Below the pieces are notes generated by a model. It worked only from the letters and a program-made list of their open reading frames with translations, searched no databases and was not told where the DNA came from. A program made the position numbers and the translations under genes. A stretch of DNA of 10,504 nt from Bacteroidales bacterium (GTDB taxonomy: Bacteria > Bacteroidota > Bacteroidia > Bacteroidales > Dysgonomonadaceae), in the NCBI GenBank assembly GCA_012841425.1, contig DUUR01000091.1:1-10504 (forward strand), given 5' to 3'. Position 1 is the stretch's first letter, and the number at the start of each line of letters is the position of its first letter. Below are positions 1-6,232 of this stretch, one piece after another.

Positions 1-41
1 CGGCCGTTCTTCGAGCTTCCAACTCCTTTTTTATGTGCCAT
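1..41 (-). CDS. rpmA: 50S ribosomal protein L27, N-terminal fragment
   Basis: Only the first 13 codons are inside the window. They read MAHKKGVGSSKNG, the very conserved L27 N-terminus, whose basic tail reaches towards the peptidyl-transferase centre of the 50S subunit. The start is the ATG at 41-39. The protein begins directly with the mature tail, without the cleaved N-terminal extension known from Firmicutes L27. The gene follows rplU by 20 nt on the same strand, the standard L21-L27 pair, and should share its promoter. Upstream there is only a weak purine run (AGAAGAAA), as is usual in Bacteroidota. The rest of the gene lies beyond position 1. Confidence 0.95.
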   Translation of the reverse strand, partial: MAHKKGVGSSKNG

Positions 42-61
42 TTTCTTCTAATTTTAACTGA

Positions 62-373
62 TTAAGCAATAATTTCCTTAACTCTTACTTCTGAAAATTG
101 TTGACGGTGACCGTTTAATTTTCTGTATCCTTTTCTTCTTTTCTTCTTAAAGACTAACACTTTGTCACCTTTTAGATGTGAAAGAATTTCAACAACTACT
201 TTTGCTCCTTCAACAACTGGTGTACCAACTGTAATAGTACCTTCATTGTCAATTAGCATTACTTTCTCAAATTCCACTTCACTACCTTGTTCGGCATTTA
301 TTCTGTGGACGAATAATTTCTGGTCCTGTTTAACTTTAAACTGTTGACCTTGAATATCTACAATTACGTACAT
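62..373 (-). CDS. rplU: 50S ribosomal protein L21
   Basis: This 103-residue protein is a full-length L21, an rRNA-binding protein of the large subunit. The N-terminus [14 protein letters not shown] matches the family opening (typically MYAIVxxGGKQYKV). The C-terminal part has the usual lysine/arginine-rich segment ([16 protein letters not shown]) followed by the short closing strand ending in KEIIA. The ATG at 373 is the only sensible start. A near-consensus Bacteroides-type promoter lies about 85 nt upstream, giving a leader of roughly 75 nt. rpmA follows after 20 nt. nnr lies upstream on the same strand with no visible terminator between, so some readthrough from nnr is possible. Confidence 0.97.
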   Translation of the reverse strand: MYVIVDIQGQQFKVKQDQKLFVHRINAEQGSEVEFEKVMLIDNEGTITVGTPVVEGAKVVVEILSHLKGDKVLVFKKKRRKGYRKLNGHRQQFSEVRVKEIIA

Positions 374-455
374 ATATAAAATAACTTGACGTTACTTACC
401 TGAGGCGAGGCGCTATATGCGACTTCTTAAAGAGCCCTTTGGCAAAAATTAGGTG

Positions 456-487
456 CAAAATTAGGCAATAAATATGTAAATCGCAAA
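456..487 (-). promoter_or_regulatory. Bacteroides-type promoter for rplU-rpmA
   Basis: On the minus strand TTTG (487-484) is followed after exactly 20 nt by TAATTTTG (463-456). This is a full match to the Bacteroidetes primary sigma consensus of TTTG at -33 and TAnnTTTG at -7. Transcription should start near 450, leaving a leader of about 75 nt before the rplU ATG. The -33 element begins 10 nt after the nnr stop codon. I found no convincing stable hairpin in the leader that would identify a known ribosomal-protein autoregulatory element. Confidence 0.75.
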
Positions 488-496
488 TGATTAAGT

Positions 497-2113
497 CTAT
501 TTATTAAATAAAGAATCTAAACTTATATAGCACCTACCAATATTATCGATAATATCAGATGCGATAAAAGAACGAGGATGAATGTGTTGAGAAGTTATAT
601 CGGCTGTCATTCCATGTATGTAAGTCCCTACCCTTGCAGCATCTATAGAGTCATACCCTTGTGCGAGCAGACTTGTAATCATTCCTGTGAGAACATCCCC
701 ACTTCCTGCGGTGGCCAGGGCAGGCGTACCTGAACTATTCACATATATATACTTTTCATCAATTATAAGTGAATAAGCACCTTTAATAATTATTATTAGA
801 TCGAACTTCTTTGCCAATTCTACGGTTTTCTTGATCTTTTCAAAATCATCACTCCAATTACCAATAAGTCTCATTAGCTCTTTAGGGTGAGGAGTTAAAA
901 TTGTTTTAGGTGGAATAATCGACAACCATTCTGGATGTTGAGACAAAATATTTAATCCATCTGCATCAATCACCATTGGCACTTTATAATTCAAGATAAA
1001 CTGATAAAAAGCGGCTATTGTATCTTCATGTTGTCCCATTCCAACCCCAATACCTATAGCATCCGGGACTATATCAAAATTGATTTCACTTATATGCTCG
1101 TTACCTTTATCTTCAATTACCATTGCCTCGGCAAATTGAGATTGCACAACGCTCACTCCACACATTGGAACATAAGCAGTTATCAGTCCACACCCCATTT
1201 TCAGAGCCGCTTTAGATGCAAGAGAAACAGAGCCAATTTTACCAATACTCCCACCAATAATTAAAGCATGCCCCTCAGTTCCTTTGTGAGCAAATTTTAA
1301 TAAAGGTTTTAAAGAAGCCTTTATGTCATTCTTTTCTGTATAGAATAAATTAGATTCCACCTCTGAGATAGCCTGTTCGTTTAATCCAATATCAAAAATT
1401 GTCACATTACCAGTAAACAGATAGTTATCAGGAAGATATAGTGCAAGTTTTGGTATATGAAATGAAACAGTTTCATTTGCCTCTACAGCAAAATCAGTCT
1501 TTCTGTCCAAAAACAAACCACTAGGTACATCAATACTTATTACACTTTTACGAGCATTAGAATAGCCAGCATGAGCTTTAGAATAACCCATGTGAGCTTC
1601 AGAACAACTCGTATGAGCCCCAAAATAATCTTTTTCAGAATATCTAGTATTTATACTACTAAATTCATTAATAACTTCAATAACATCTTTAGTAATCCCG
1701 CTTACCTCTCTTGATAAACCTATACCAAAAATTCCATCAATAACAATGTCATACTTTTCTAAAGAAGGAATATCAATTTTATCCAATATCTTTTTGTAGT
1801 GTATTTTCTCCGCCTTAATTCTTCTAAGGTTATGCGCACAATCGTCTGAGTAGCAGTCTTTATACTCAACAATAAAGACCTCAACATTATACCCCAGTTT
1901 ATGCAATATTCGTGCAATAACAAGTCCATCACCCCCATTATTACCTACCCCTGAAAAGATAGCTATTAAAGATTGTTTGTTTGTGTATTTCTTGGTAAGC
2001 CAATCGCAGAACGCTGTGGCTGCCCTTTTCATCAGTTCAAGAGAAGAAATACCTTCTCTTTTGATTGTCTCGGCATCAACAATACGAATTTGATCTGAGG
2101 ATAGAATCTTCAT
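497..2113 (-). CDS. nnr: Bifunctional NAD(P)H-hydrate repair enzyme (epimerase + dehydratase)
   Basis: A 538-residue Nnr/YjeF protein, slightly longer than E. coli YjeF (about 515). It repairs hydrated NADH and NADPH: the N-terminal domain interconverts R and S epimers, the C-terminal domain dehydrates S-NAD(P)HX using ADP (EC 5.1.99.6 and 4.2.1.136). In the YjeF_N part, GVGNNGGDG lies at about 55-63, DGIFGIGL at about 126-133 and SIDVPSG at about 193-199. In the kinase-like C-terminal part, HKGTEGH is at 276-282, DADGLN near 383-388, TPHPKE near 407-412 and ATAGSGDVLTG near 467-477. The frame stays open upstream to 2170, but that part lies inside the tRNA-Leu gene, so the ATG at 2113 (MKILSSDQI) is chosen. 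A heptapeptide repeat insertion at 166-186 is unusual. No promoter is seen between tRNA and gene, so co-transcription is inferred. Confidence 0.95.
   Translation of the reverse strand: MKILSSDQIRIVDAETIKREGISSLELMKRAATAFCDWLTKKYTNKQSLIAIFSGVGNNGGDGLVIARILHKLGYNVEVFIVEYKDCYSDDCAHNLRRIKAEKIHYKKILDKIDIPSLEKYDIVIDGIFGIGLSREVSGITKDVIEVINEFSSINTRYSEKDYFGAHTSCSEAHMGYSKAHAGYSNARKSVISIDVPSGLFLDRKTDFAVEANETVSFHIPKLALYLPDNYLFTGNVTIFDIGLNEQAISEVESNLFYTEKNDIKASLKPLLKFAHKGTEGHALIIGGSIGKIGSVSLASKAALKMGCGLITAYVPMCGVSVVQSQFAEAMVIEDKGNEHISEINFDIVPDAIGIGVGMGQHEDTIAAFYQFILNYKVPMVIDADGLNILSQHPEWLSIIPPKTILTPHPKELMRLIGNWSDDFEKIKKTVELAKKFDLIIIIKGAYSLIIDEKYIYVNSSGTPALATAGSGDVLTGMITSLLAQGYDSIDAARVGTYIHGMTADITSQHIHPRSFIASDIIDNIGRCYISLDSLFNK
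1556..1618 (-). repeat. Intragenic 21-bp tandem repeat (heptapeptide) in nnr
   Basis: Three head-to-tail 21-nt units encode AHTSCSE, AHMGYSK and AHAGYSN (Nnr residues 166-186), followed by a truncated start of a fourth (AR). Adjacent units agree at 16 of 21 and 15 of 21 bases by direct comparison. A more diverged relative, INTRYSE (1654-1634), lies 15 nt before the first unit and matches it at 14 of 21 bases, so it may be the seed. The unit length is a multiple of three, so copy-number change keeps the frame. The array sits just before the conserved SIDVPSG strand, probably in a surface loop of the epimerase domain. Confidence 0.85.
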
Positions 2114-2129
2114 GTAGAATAAAAGAAAG

Positions 2130-2213
2130 TGCGCAGAATGAGACTCGAACTCACACACCGTTACCGGCACTACCCCCTCAAAGTAGCGTGTATACCAATT
2201 TCACCACCTGCGC
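2130..2213 (-). tRNA. tRNA-Leu (anticodon GAG)
   Basis: The minus strand folds as an 84-nt class II tRNA. The acceptor stem pairs GCGCAGG with TCTGCGC, followed by discriminator A; the 3' CCA is not encoded. The D arm closes GTG with CAC around the loop AAATTGGTATA. The anticodon stem CTACT/GGTAG encloses TTGAGGG, giving anticodon GAG, which reads CUC and CUU leucine codons. The long variable arm (GCCG GTAA CGGT) is typical of leucine tRNAs. The T arm is GTGAG-TTCGAGT-CTCAT. It has its own upstream promoter and lies 16 nt before the nnr start codon, so the nnr messenger is likely released by processing at the tRNA 3' end. Confidence 0.95.
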
Positions 2214-2255
2214 TTATTGTACTCTTTTGCAAATCATCTTCTTGATTAGCGGATG

Positions 2256-2287
2256 CAAAGATAATTTTTTTTTCAGACCCATCCCAA
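2256..2287 (-). promoter_or_regulatory. Bacteroides-type promoter for tRNA-Leu and nnr
   Basis: TATCTTTG (2263-2256) is a full match to the TAnnTTTG -7 box. It is followed by CATCCGC, a context I associate with Bacteroidales stable-RNA promoters. A partial -33 element, TTGG (2287-2284), lies 20 nt upstream. Predicted transcription begins around 2250, about 35 nt before the mature tRNA 5' end. The -33 match is imperfect, but the -7 box and position make it convincing. Confidence 0.7.
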
Positions 2288-2308
2288 TATTTATTTATTT
2301 TTCTTTTT

Positions 2309-2343
2309 AAAAAGAAAGCCATCCTTCACGGACAGCTTCCTTC
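2309..2343 (-). terminator. Intrinsic terminator of the padR-pspC operon
   Basis: On the minus strand AAGCTGTCC and GGATGGCTT form a 9-bp stem around the loop GTGAA. Pairing can extend outwards through GAAGG with TCTTT, and the sequence runs into TTTTT. Several pairs are G-U and form only in RNA made from the minus strand, which fixes the direction. It begins 25 nt after the pspC stop codon and lies upstream of the tRNA-Leu promoter, insulating the two units. Confidence 0.85.
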
Positions 2344-2368
2344 ACACACAATGAAAGTTATAATAGAA

Positions 2369-4324
2369 TTAATGAAATAGTGTATTGTTTTCTGTTTCAG
2401 GTAATGAAGCAGGCACATAAGGTGTATATGAACTAGAGTAGCTTCTTATCCTTTTTCTGGCAACCGACGGTGGTTCATTATTTCTGTATTCTCTTAATGC
2501 ATCGCTCACCTCTATCGACTTACCTGCAGGAACAGCAATCTCAACAGTTACACTCTGATTACGAAAGCCTTGCGATACAGGCACAAGCAAAAACTCAGGA
2601 AGCAGTAAAACTGAATCGTTCTGTACAATATTATAGCTAAACTCTTTTATATCATTTTTTGCTTCCCGCAATGATTTGCCATTTGTAGCACATATTAATC
2701 TTACATGAAATACAGAATCAACACTTTGCCTAATATGCATATTTATACTTCTGAATAGCAATGAGTCGCCATCAATATTTGTAAAAGGAAGTTTTTCAAT
2801 TTCATTATCAATCCCACGGCCTGATTTATATTTAAAGTCGGCATAATACTCTTTATAGGGCTCCATTTCAACATATAATTTATTTGACGAAGGAGTAGTG
2901 ATTGATATATTAGCTTCGTTTGAACCATCAACACTAAACTTATCAACAACTTTAAAAGTGAGAACTATTGATAAAACAACTCCTACAAACCACAAACAAG
3001 TTGCTAAAGCCCCTATTACCGGACGTGATTTAGTTTTCATTACACGTCTTGTAATCCATGTTACAATGGCTATAACAGGCACTAGTATAAGCAGTATCAA
3101 CGAAGTAATAAGTAGCGTTGTCTCAAGCCCATTATCGATAAATAACGATTTAATAGGTATAAGCTGTGCTCCTGCAAAGATCAGACCTGCAAAAACAGCC
3201 AACATCGCTAAACCAATAATACCTACTAAAGAGAAAAAAGCAACTTTTATAAACACTACAACCAAGTTAAGGCAACCCGATCTATCTGACTTTTCAGATA
3301 CCCTATCGTCTACTTGTCCAGAAACAGGAGGTTCTGGAGGCATTTTTTCAGCATCAATATGAGAAGAGCCTGCAAGATGAGTTTTATCTTCAGCGTTTAA
3401 ATTACTATTATAATTTGTCGTATGATCACCTGCTTTATTTTTTGTATTTGCTAAATTATCACTTACTCTATTGCGAATAGACTTAATATACTCTTCTTCA
3501 CCCATCATTTCGAGCTTCTGCTTAACACTTTTTGCCTCAGGAATGATAGCCATCAAAACAAAATAGAGCAGTACCACACCACCATTTAAATTCCAGTTGA
3601 AATTTCCGTTACCAAAAAAATGATTTAGTGGAAAAAAAGAAAATATTCCAAATACATTTACAAATAGAGGTAATAAGAAAATCAATCTAGGAATCCAAGA
3701 TTCTATTTTAAAATAAGCGGCAATACCACCACACACACCACCTATATATCTGTCAGTAGGATTTCTATATAGCTTCTTTGCTAGATTAGTTTCAAGTTGT
3801 TTTTCCTTCAAAACTATCCAGAGTATAATATAAACCCAGAAAAGAAATCCAAAGAAAACAAGAAATATCAACCTCAACCAAACCGGATCAGTTTTAAAAT
3901 AATGAGCTAGGCCACTACAAACACCACCAAGAATTTTATCTTTAGAATTTCTGTAAAGCGATTTTGTTTCATTATCAGATTCATACGAATTATCCTCAAA
4001 AGAATATTCATTAGCAGTATTTTCAAAAGCTTCAGACTCCTTCTTTGCACTTTCGTCATACTCAGTATCAAAATCTTCGGGCCTACCAATATTGTTTATA
4101 ATAGACTCAACATCCTCGTCGGTTATACAATTTATACCCAGCTTCAGACGATTCCCGAATAATTCCGCAATACGGTTTTCAATATCATTAACAATCTCAT
4201 CACCTCCCTCTTCACGCGAGAAGTATTTTTTAAGACTAACAATATATTTATTCAATATGTCGTAAGCAGTCTCTTCAATTGCAATTACCTGTCCCTGAAA
4301 ATTAATATTGATTACTTTTTTCAT
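2369..4324 (-). CDS. Membrane protein with two PspC domains
   Basis: A 651-residue inner-membrane protein. Residues 1-90 form a soluble N-terminal domain (MKKVININFQ to GRPEDF) common to Bacteroidota PspC proteins, followed by an acidic linker. Two PspC domains follow: LYRNSKDKILGGVCSGLA starting near 123 and LYRNPTDRYIGGVCGGIA starting near 185, each with a hydrophobic segment (about 150-173, and 213-232 plus 249-263). A polar, proline-containing linker (about 270-350) leads to three or four further membrane segments (about 352-390, 401-424, 436-458). A hydrophilic C-terminal domain of about 190 residues has no family I recognise. PspC proteins belong to the phage-shock envelope-stress response; direct partners here are unknown. 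Its start lies 8 nt after padR, so the pair is surely one operon. Function beyond envelope stress is inference. Confidence 0.85.
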   Translation of the reverse strand: MKKVININFQGQVIAIEETAYDILNKYIVSLKKYFSREEGGDEIVNDIENRIAELFGNRLKLGINCITDEDVESIINNIGRPEDFDTEYDESAKKESEAFENTANEYSFEDNSYESDNETKSLYRNSKDKILGGVCSGLAHYFKTDPVWLRLIFLVFFGFLFWVYIILWIVLKEKQLETNLAKKLYRNPTDRYIGGVCGGIAAYFKIESWIPRLIFLLPLFVNVFGIFSFFPLNHFFGNGNFNWNLNGGVVLLYFVLMAIIPEAKSVKQKLEMMGEEEYIKSIRNRVSDNLANTKNKAGDHTTNYNSNLNAEDKTHLAGSSHIDAEKMPPEPPVSGQVDDRVSEKSDRSGCLNLVVVFIKVAFFSLVGIIGLAMLAVFAGLIFAGAQLIPIKSLFIDNGLETTLLITSLILLILVPVIAIVTWITRRVMKTKSRPVIGALATCLWFVGVVLSIVLTFKVVDKFSVDGSNEANISITTPSSNKLYVEMEPYKEYYADFKYKSGRGIDNEIEKLPFTNIDGDSLLFRSINMHIRQSVDSVFHVRLICATNGKSLREAKNDIKEFSYNIVQNDSVLLLPEFLLVPVSQGFRNQSVTVEIAVPAGKSIEVSDALREYRNNEPPSVARKRIRSYSSSYTPYVPASLPETENNTLFH

Positions 4325-4332
4325 TGTTTATA

Positions 4333-4671
4333 TTATTTGGAAATATCAGATTTAATCAAAAAGTTCACTCCTGTTGCTAATTCATTCCATGTAATTCCCA
4401 GAAGTTCATAAAACTCATTCCCCTTTTCTGTAAGTCTAAAATACTTGCGAGGAGGTCCAGAGGTGCTCTCAACCCATTGATAAGTAAGCACACCCGCATT
4501 TTTGAGTCGATTAAGAAGTGGATAAAGTGTTCCTTCCAGAAGAGTTAAACCGGCATTTCTCATTTCTTCAATGATATCCCCAGGGTATGCTTCACCTCTT
4601 CTTATTATGGAAAGAATACAATACTCCAGCACTCCTTTTCGCATTTGGCTCTGTGTATTCTCTATATTCAT
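4333..4671 (-). CDS. PadR family transcriptional regulator
   Basis: A 112-residue PadR-type winged-helix protein. The family pattern is clear: RKGVLEYCILSIIRRGEAYPGDI at the first helices, LLEGTLYPLLNRLKNAGVL for the recognition helix, and SGPPRKYFRLTEKG for the beta wing. PadR proteins are dimeric repressors, often of their own operon, and some respond to small molecules or envelope stress. The frame is open 24 codons further upstream, but that extension (MHNTMLNVYL...) is unlike the family and covers the predicted promoter, so the ATG at 4671 (MNIENTQSQM) is chosen. Length is normal for the short PadR type seen beside PspC genes in Bacteroidota. It very likely controls the padR-pspC operon. 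Confidence 0.9.
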   Translation of the reverse strand: MNIENTQSQMRKGVLEYCILSIIRRGEAYPGDIIEEMRNAGLTLLEGTLYPLLNRLKNAGVLTYQWVESTSGPPRKYFRLTEKGNEFYELLGITWNELATGVNFLIKSDISK

Positions 4672-4713
4672 TTTTTTACTATTTCTAAAAGCTGTTATTA
4701 TAACATTACGATA

Positions 4714-4744
4714 CAAATATACATTAAGCATGGTATTATGCAAT
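4714..4744 (-). promoter_or_regulatory. Probable promoter of padR-pspC
   Basis: TATATTTG (4721-4714, minus strand) matches the TAnnTTTG -7 box. ATTG (4744-4741) lies 19 nt upstream and matches three of four bases of the -33 TTTG. The spacer contains a short dyad, GCAT-6-ATGC (4728-4741), which would suit an autorepressor site. The predicted start, around 4708, leaves a leader of about 37 nt before the chosen padR ATG. Confidence 0.55.
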
Positions 4745-4782
4745 ACAAAGTACCATAGAAAGCATTATTTTTACCAGTATTT

Positions 4783-4798
4783 AACATCTTTAGATGTT
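4783..4798. promoter_or_regulatory. Perfect 16-bp palindrome upstream of padR
   Basis: AACATCTTTAGATGTT has perfect 7-bp arms around a central TT. It lies about 40 bp upstream of the padR -33 element and about 75 bp upstream of the coaBC -33 region, in the divergent gap between the genes. PadR operators often contain ATGT/ACAT half-sites, but usually as ATGT-8-ACAT; here the order is ACAT-6-ATGT. It may bind a dimeric regulator, but which one is not shown. Confidence 0.35.
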
Positions 4799-4871
4799 TA
4801 TCATCATCAGATTTTCATTAGTTAACATCAAACTTAATTGATTATCCTGTTTAGAAATGTTCAAAACGATA

Positions 4872-4906
4872 GTTGCATTCATAATCATAATTTTTATGTA
4901 AGTTTG
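4872..4906 (+). promoter_or_regulatory. Possible promoter of coaBC
   Basis: TAAGTTTG (4899-4906) is a full match to the TAnnTTTG -7 box, 19 nt before the coaBC ATG. The best -33 candidate is GTTG (4872-4875), but its 23-nt spacing is longer than usual. Predicted transcription starts near 4912, leaving a very short leader. Confidence 0.5.
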
Positions 4907-4925
4907 TGATAGAAAACATCAACAT

Positions 4926-6200
4926 ATGTCATTAAAAGGAAAACATATCGTTTTAGGTATTACAGGCAGTATAGCAGCATATAAATCGGCTATACTAACC
5001 CGTCTTTTAGTAAAAAAAGGCGCCGAAGTACAGATAGTAATAACTGCTGCAGGAAAAGAATTTATAACACCCGTTACACTTTCTGCTCTATCGGGGAGAC
5101 CAGTAATAAGTGAATTCTTTGCTACTGGAGATGGCACTTGGCACAGTCACGTAGACCTTGGCCTCTGGGCAGATTTAATGCTTATAGCACCTGCAACAGC
5201 ATCATCAATAGGGAAGATGGTAAGTGGCATAGCAGACAATATGCTAATTACCACATACCTATCAATGAAAGCACCAGTTTTTGTTGCACCTGCTATGGAT
5301 TTAGATATGTTTAAACATGTAACCACACAGCGCAATATACAACAGTTGAAAAGTGATGGAGTAATGATCATAGATCCTGCGGTAGGCGAACTAGCAAGCC
5401 ACCTCGAAGGCAAAGGTCGTATGGAAGAACCAGAGAATATTGTAAAAACGATCGAAGATTACTTCATGACACAAACTGTTATAGAGCAAGAAAAAACTAT
5501 ATTAGAACAAGATTTACTTAAAAAAAAAATACTAATAACAGCAGGTCCCACCTATGAAAAAATAGACCCTGTTAGGTTTATAGGAAATTATTCTTCGGGG
5601 AAGATGGGCTTTGCTATTGCCGAAGAGTGTGCAAAACGAGGAGCTGATGTTACACTAATTACAGGACCTACGGCACTAAACATCACACATCCAAATATTA
5701 AAAGGATAGATGTTGAGTCTGCAAACGAGATGCACAACGCTTCAACCAATATTTTCCCTCAAATGGATGTTGCAATATTATCAGCTGCCGTTGCTGATTA
5801 TCGACCAACGCAACGTGTAGACACCAAAATAAAACGTAACAACAAGGAGGATATAACAATAAAACTAACTCCCAACCCCGATATTGCTGCTACTTTAGGA
5901 AAAATAAAAAAAGAAAATCAAATAACAATTGGCTTTGCTCTTGAGACTAACAATGAAGAAGAAAATGCAATAAATAAGATTGAAAAGAAAAACTTCGACT
6001 TTATTGTACTAAACAGCCTAAACGATACTGGTGCAGGATTTAGTGTAAATACAAACAAAGTAACTATTATCTCAAAAGAGGGCACTAAAACTACATTTAA
6101 TTTGAAGTCGAAGCTAGAGGTAGCCAAAGATATTATTAACACCACACTATTCAATAAAACAATTAAAGCCGATATTAATACTCCCAACAAATCGGGATAG
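4926..6200 (+). CDS. coaBC: Bifunctional phosphopantothenoylcysteine decarboxylase / phosphopantothenate-cysteine ligase
   Basis: A 424-residue CoaBC (Dfp), catalysing two consecutive steps of coenzyme A synthesis. CoaB joins cysteine to 4'-phosphopantothenate using CTP; CoaC, an FMN enzyme, decarboxylates the product (EC 6.3.2.5 and 4.1.1.36). CoaC spans about 1-180: GITGSIAAYK near 11-20 binds the flavin, and H75 in SHVDL matches catalytic His75 of E. coli Dfp. CoaB starts near 190: ITAGPTYEKIDPVRFIGN, SSGKMG near 223-228, SAAVADYRP, and TKIKR supplying the conserved lysine. Oddities: the usual PxMN motif reads PAMD (D125), and the clamp cysteine C158 of Dfp is S158 in LASHLEGKGRM. The ATG at 4926 gives the normal N-terminus MSLKGKHIVL. 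The M23 peptidase follows after 32 nt with no promoter seen, so an operon is likely. Confidence 0.95.
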   Translation: MSLKGKHIVLGITGSIAAYKSAILTRLLVKKGAEVQIVITAAGKEFITPVTLSALSGRPVISEFFATGDGTWHSHVDLGLWADLMLIAPATASSIGKMVSGIADNMLITTYLSMKAPVFVAPAMDLDMFKHVTTQRNIQQLKSDGVMIIDPAVGELASHLEGKGRMEEPENIVKTIEDYFMTQTVIEQEKTILEQDLLKKKILITAGPTYEKIDPVRFIGNYSSGKMGFAIAEECAKRGADVTLITGPTALNITHPNIKRIDVESANEMHNASTNIFPQMDVAILSAAVADYRPTQRVDTKIKRNNKEDITIKLTPNPDIAATLGKIKKENQITIGFALETNNEEENAINKIEKKNFDFIVLNSLNDTGAGFSVNTNKVTIISKEGTKTTFNLKSKLEVAKDIINTTLFNKTIKADINTPNKSG

Positions 6201-6227
6201 ACAAAACCATTAAACTGACAAAACCAT
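6200..6227 (+). repeat. Short direct repeat before the M23 gene
   Basis: GACAAAACCAT occurs twice, at 6200-6210 and 6217-6227, 17 bp apart, between the coaBC stop and the peptidase start. It may be a small duplication or a paired protein-binding site. Nothing else supports a function. Confidence 0.4.
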
Positions 6228-6232
6228 ATATA

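Noticed and set aside
2114..2170. Upstream extension of nnr by 19 codons (MPVTVCEFES...)
   Set aside because: The extension lies largely inside the tRNA-Leu gene and does not resemble any Nnr N-terminus; the ATG at 2113 gives the family start.
2065..2310. 81-codon plus-strand open frame over the tRNA-Leu region
   Set aside because: It runs antisense through the tRNA gene and its promoter and resembles no protein I know.
2898..3362. 154-codon open frame on the plus strand opposite pspC
   Set aside because: Antisense shadow of a well-supported gene; low-complexity composition with no recognisable motif or start signal.
4672..4743. Upstream extension of padR by 24 codons
   Set aside because: It covers the predicted promoter and is unlike PadR N-termini; the ATG at 4671 fits the family.
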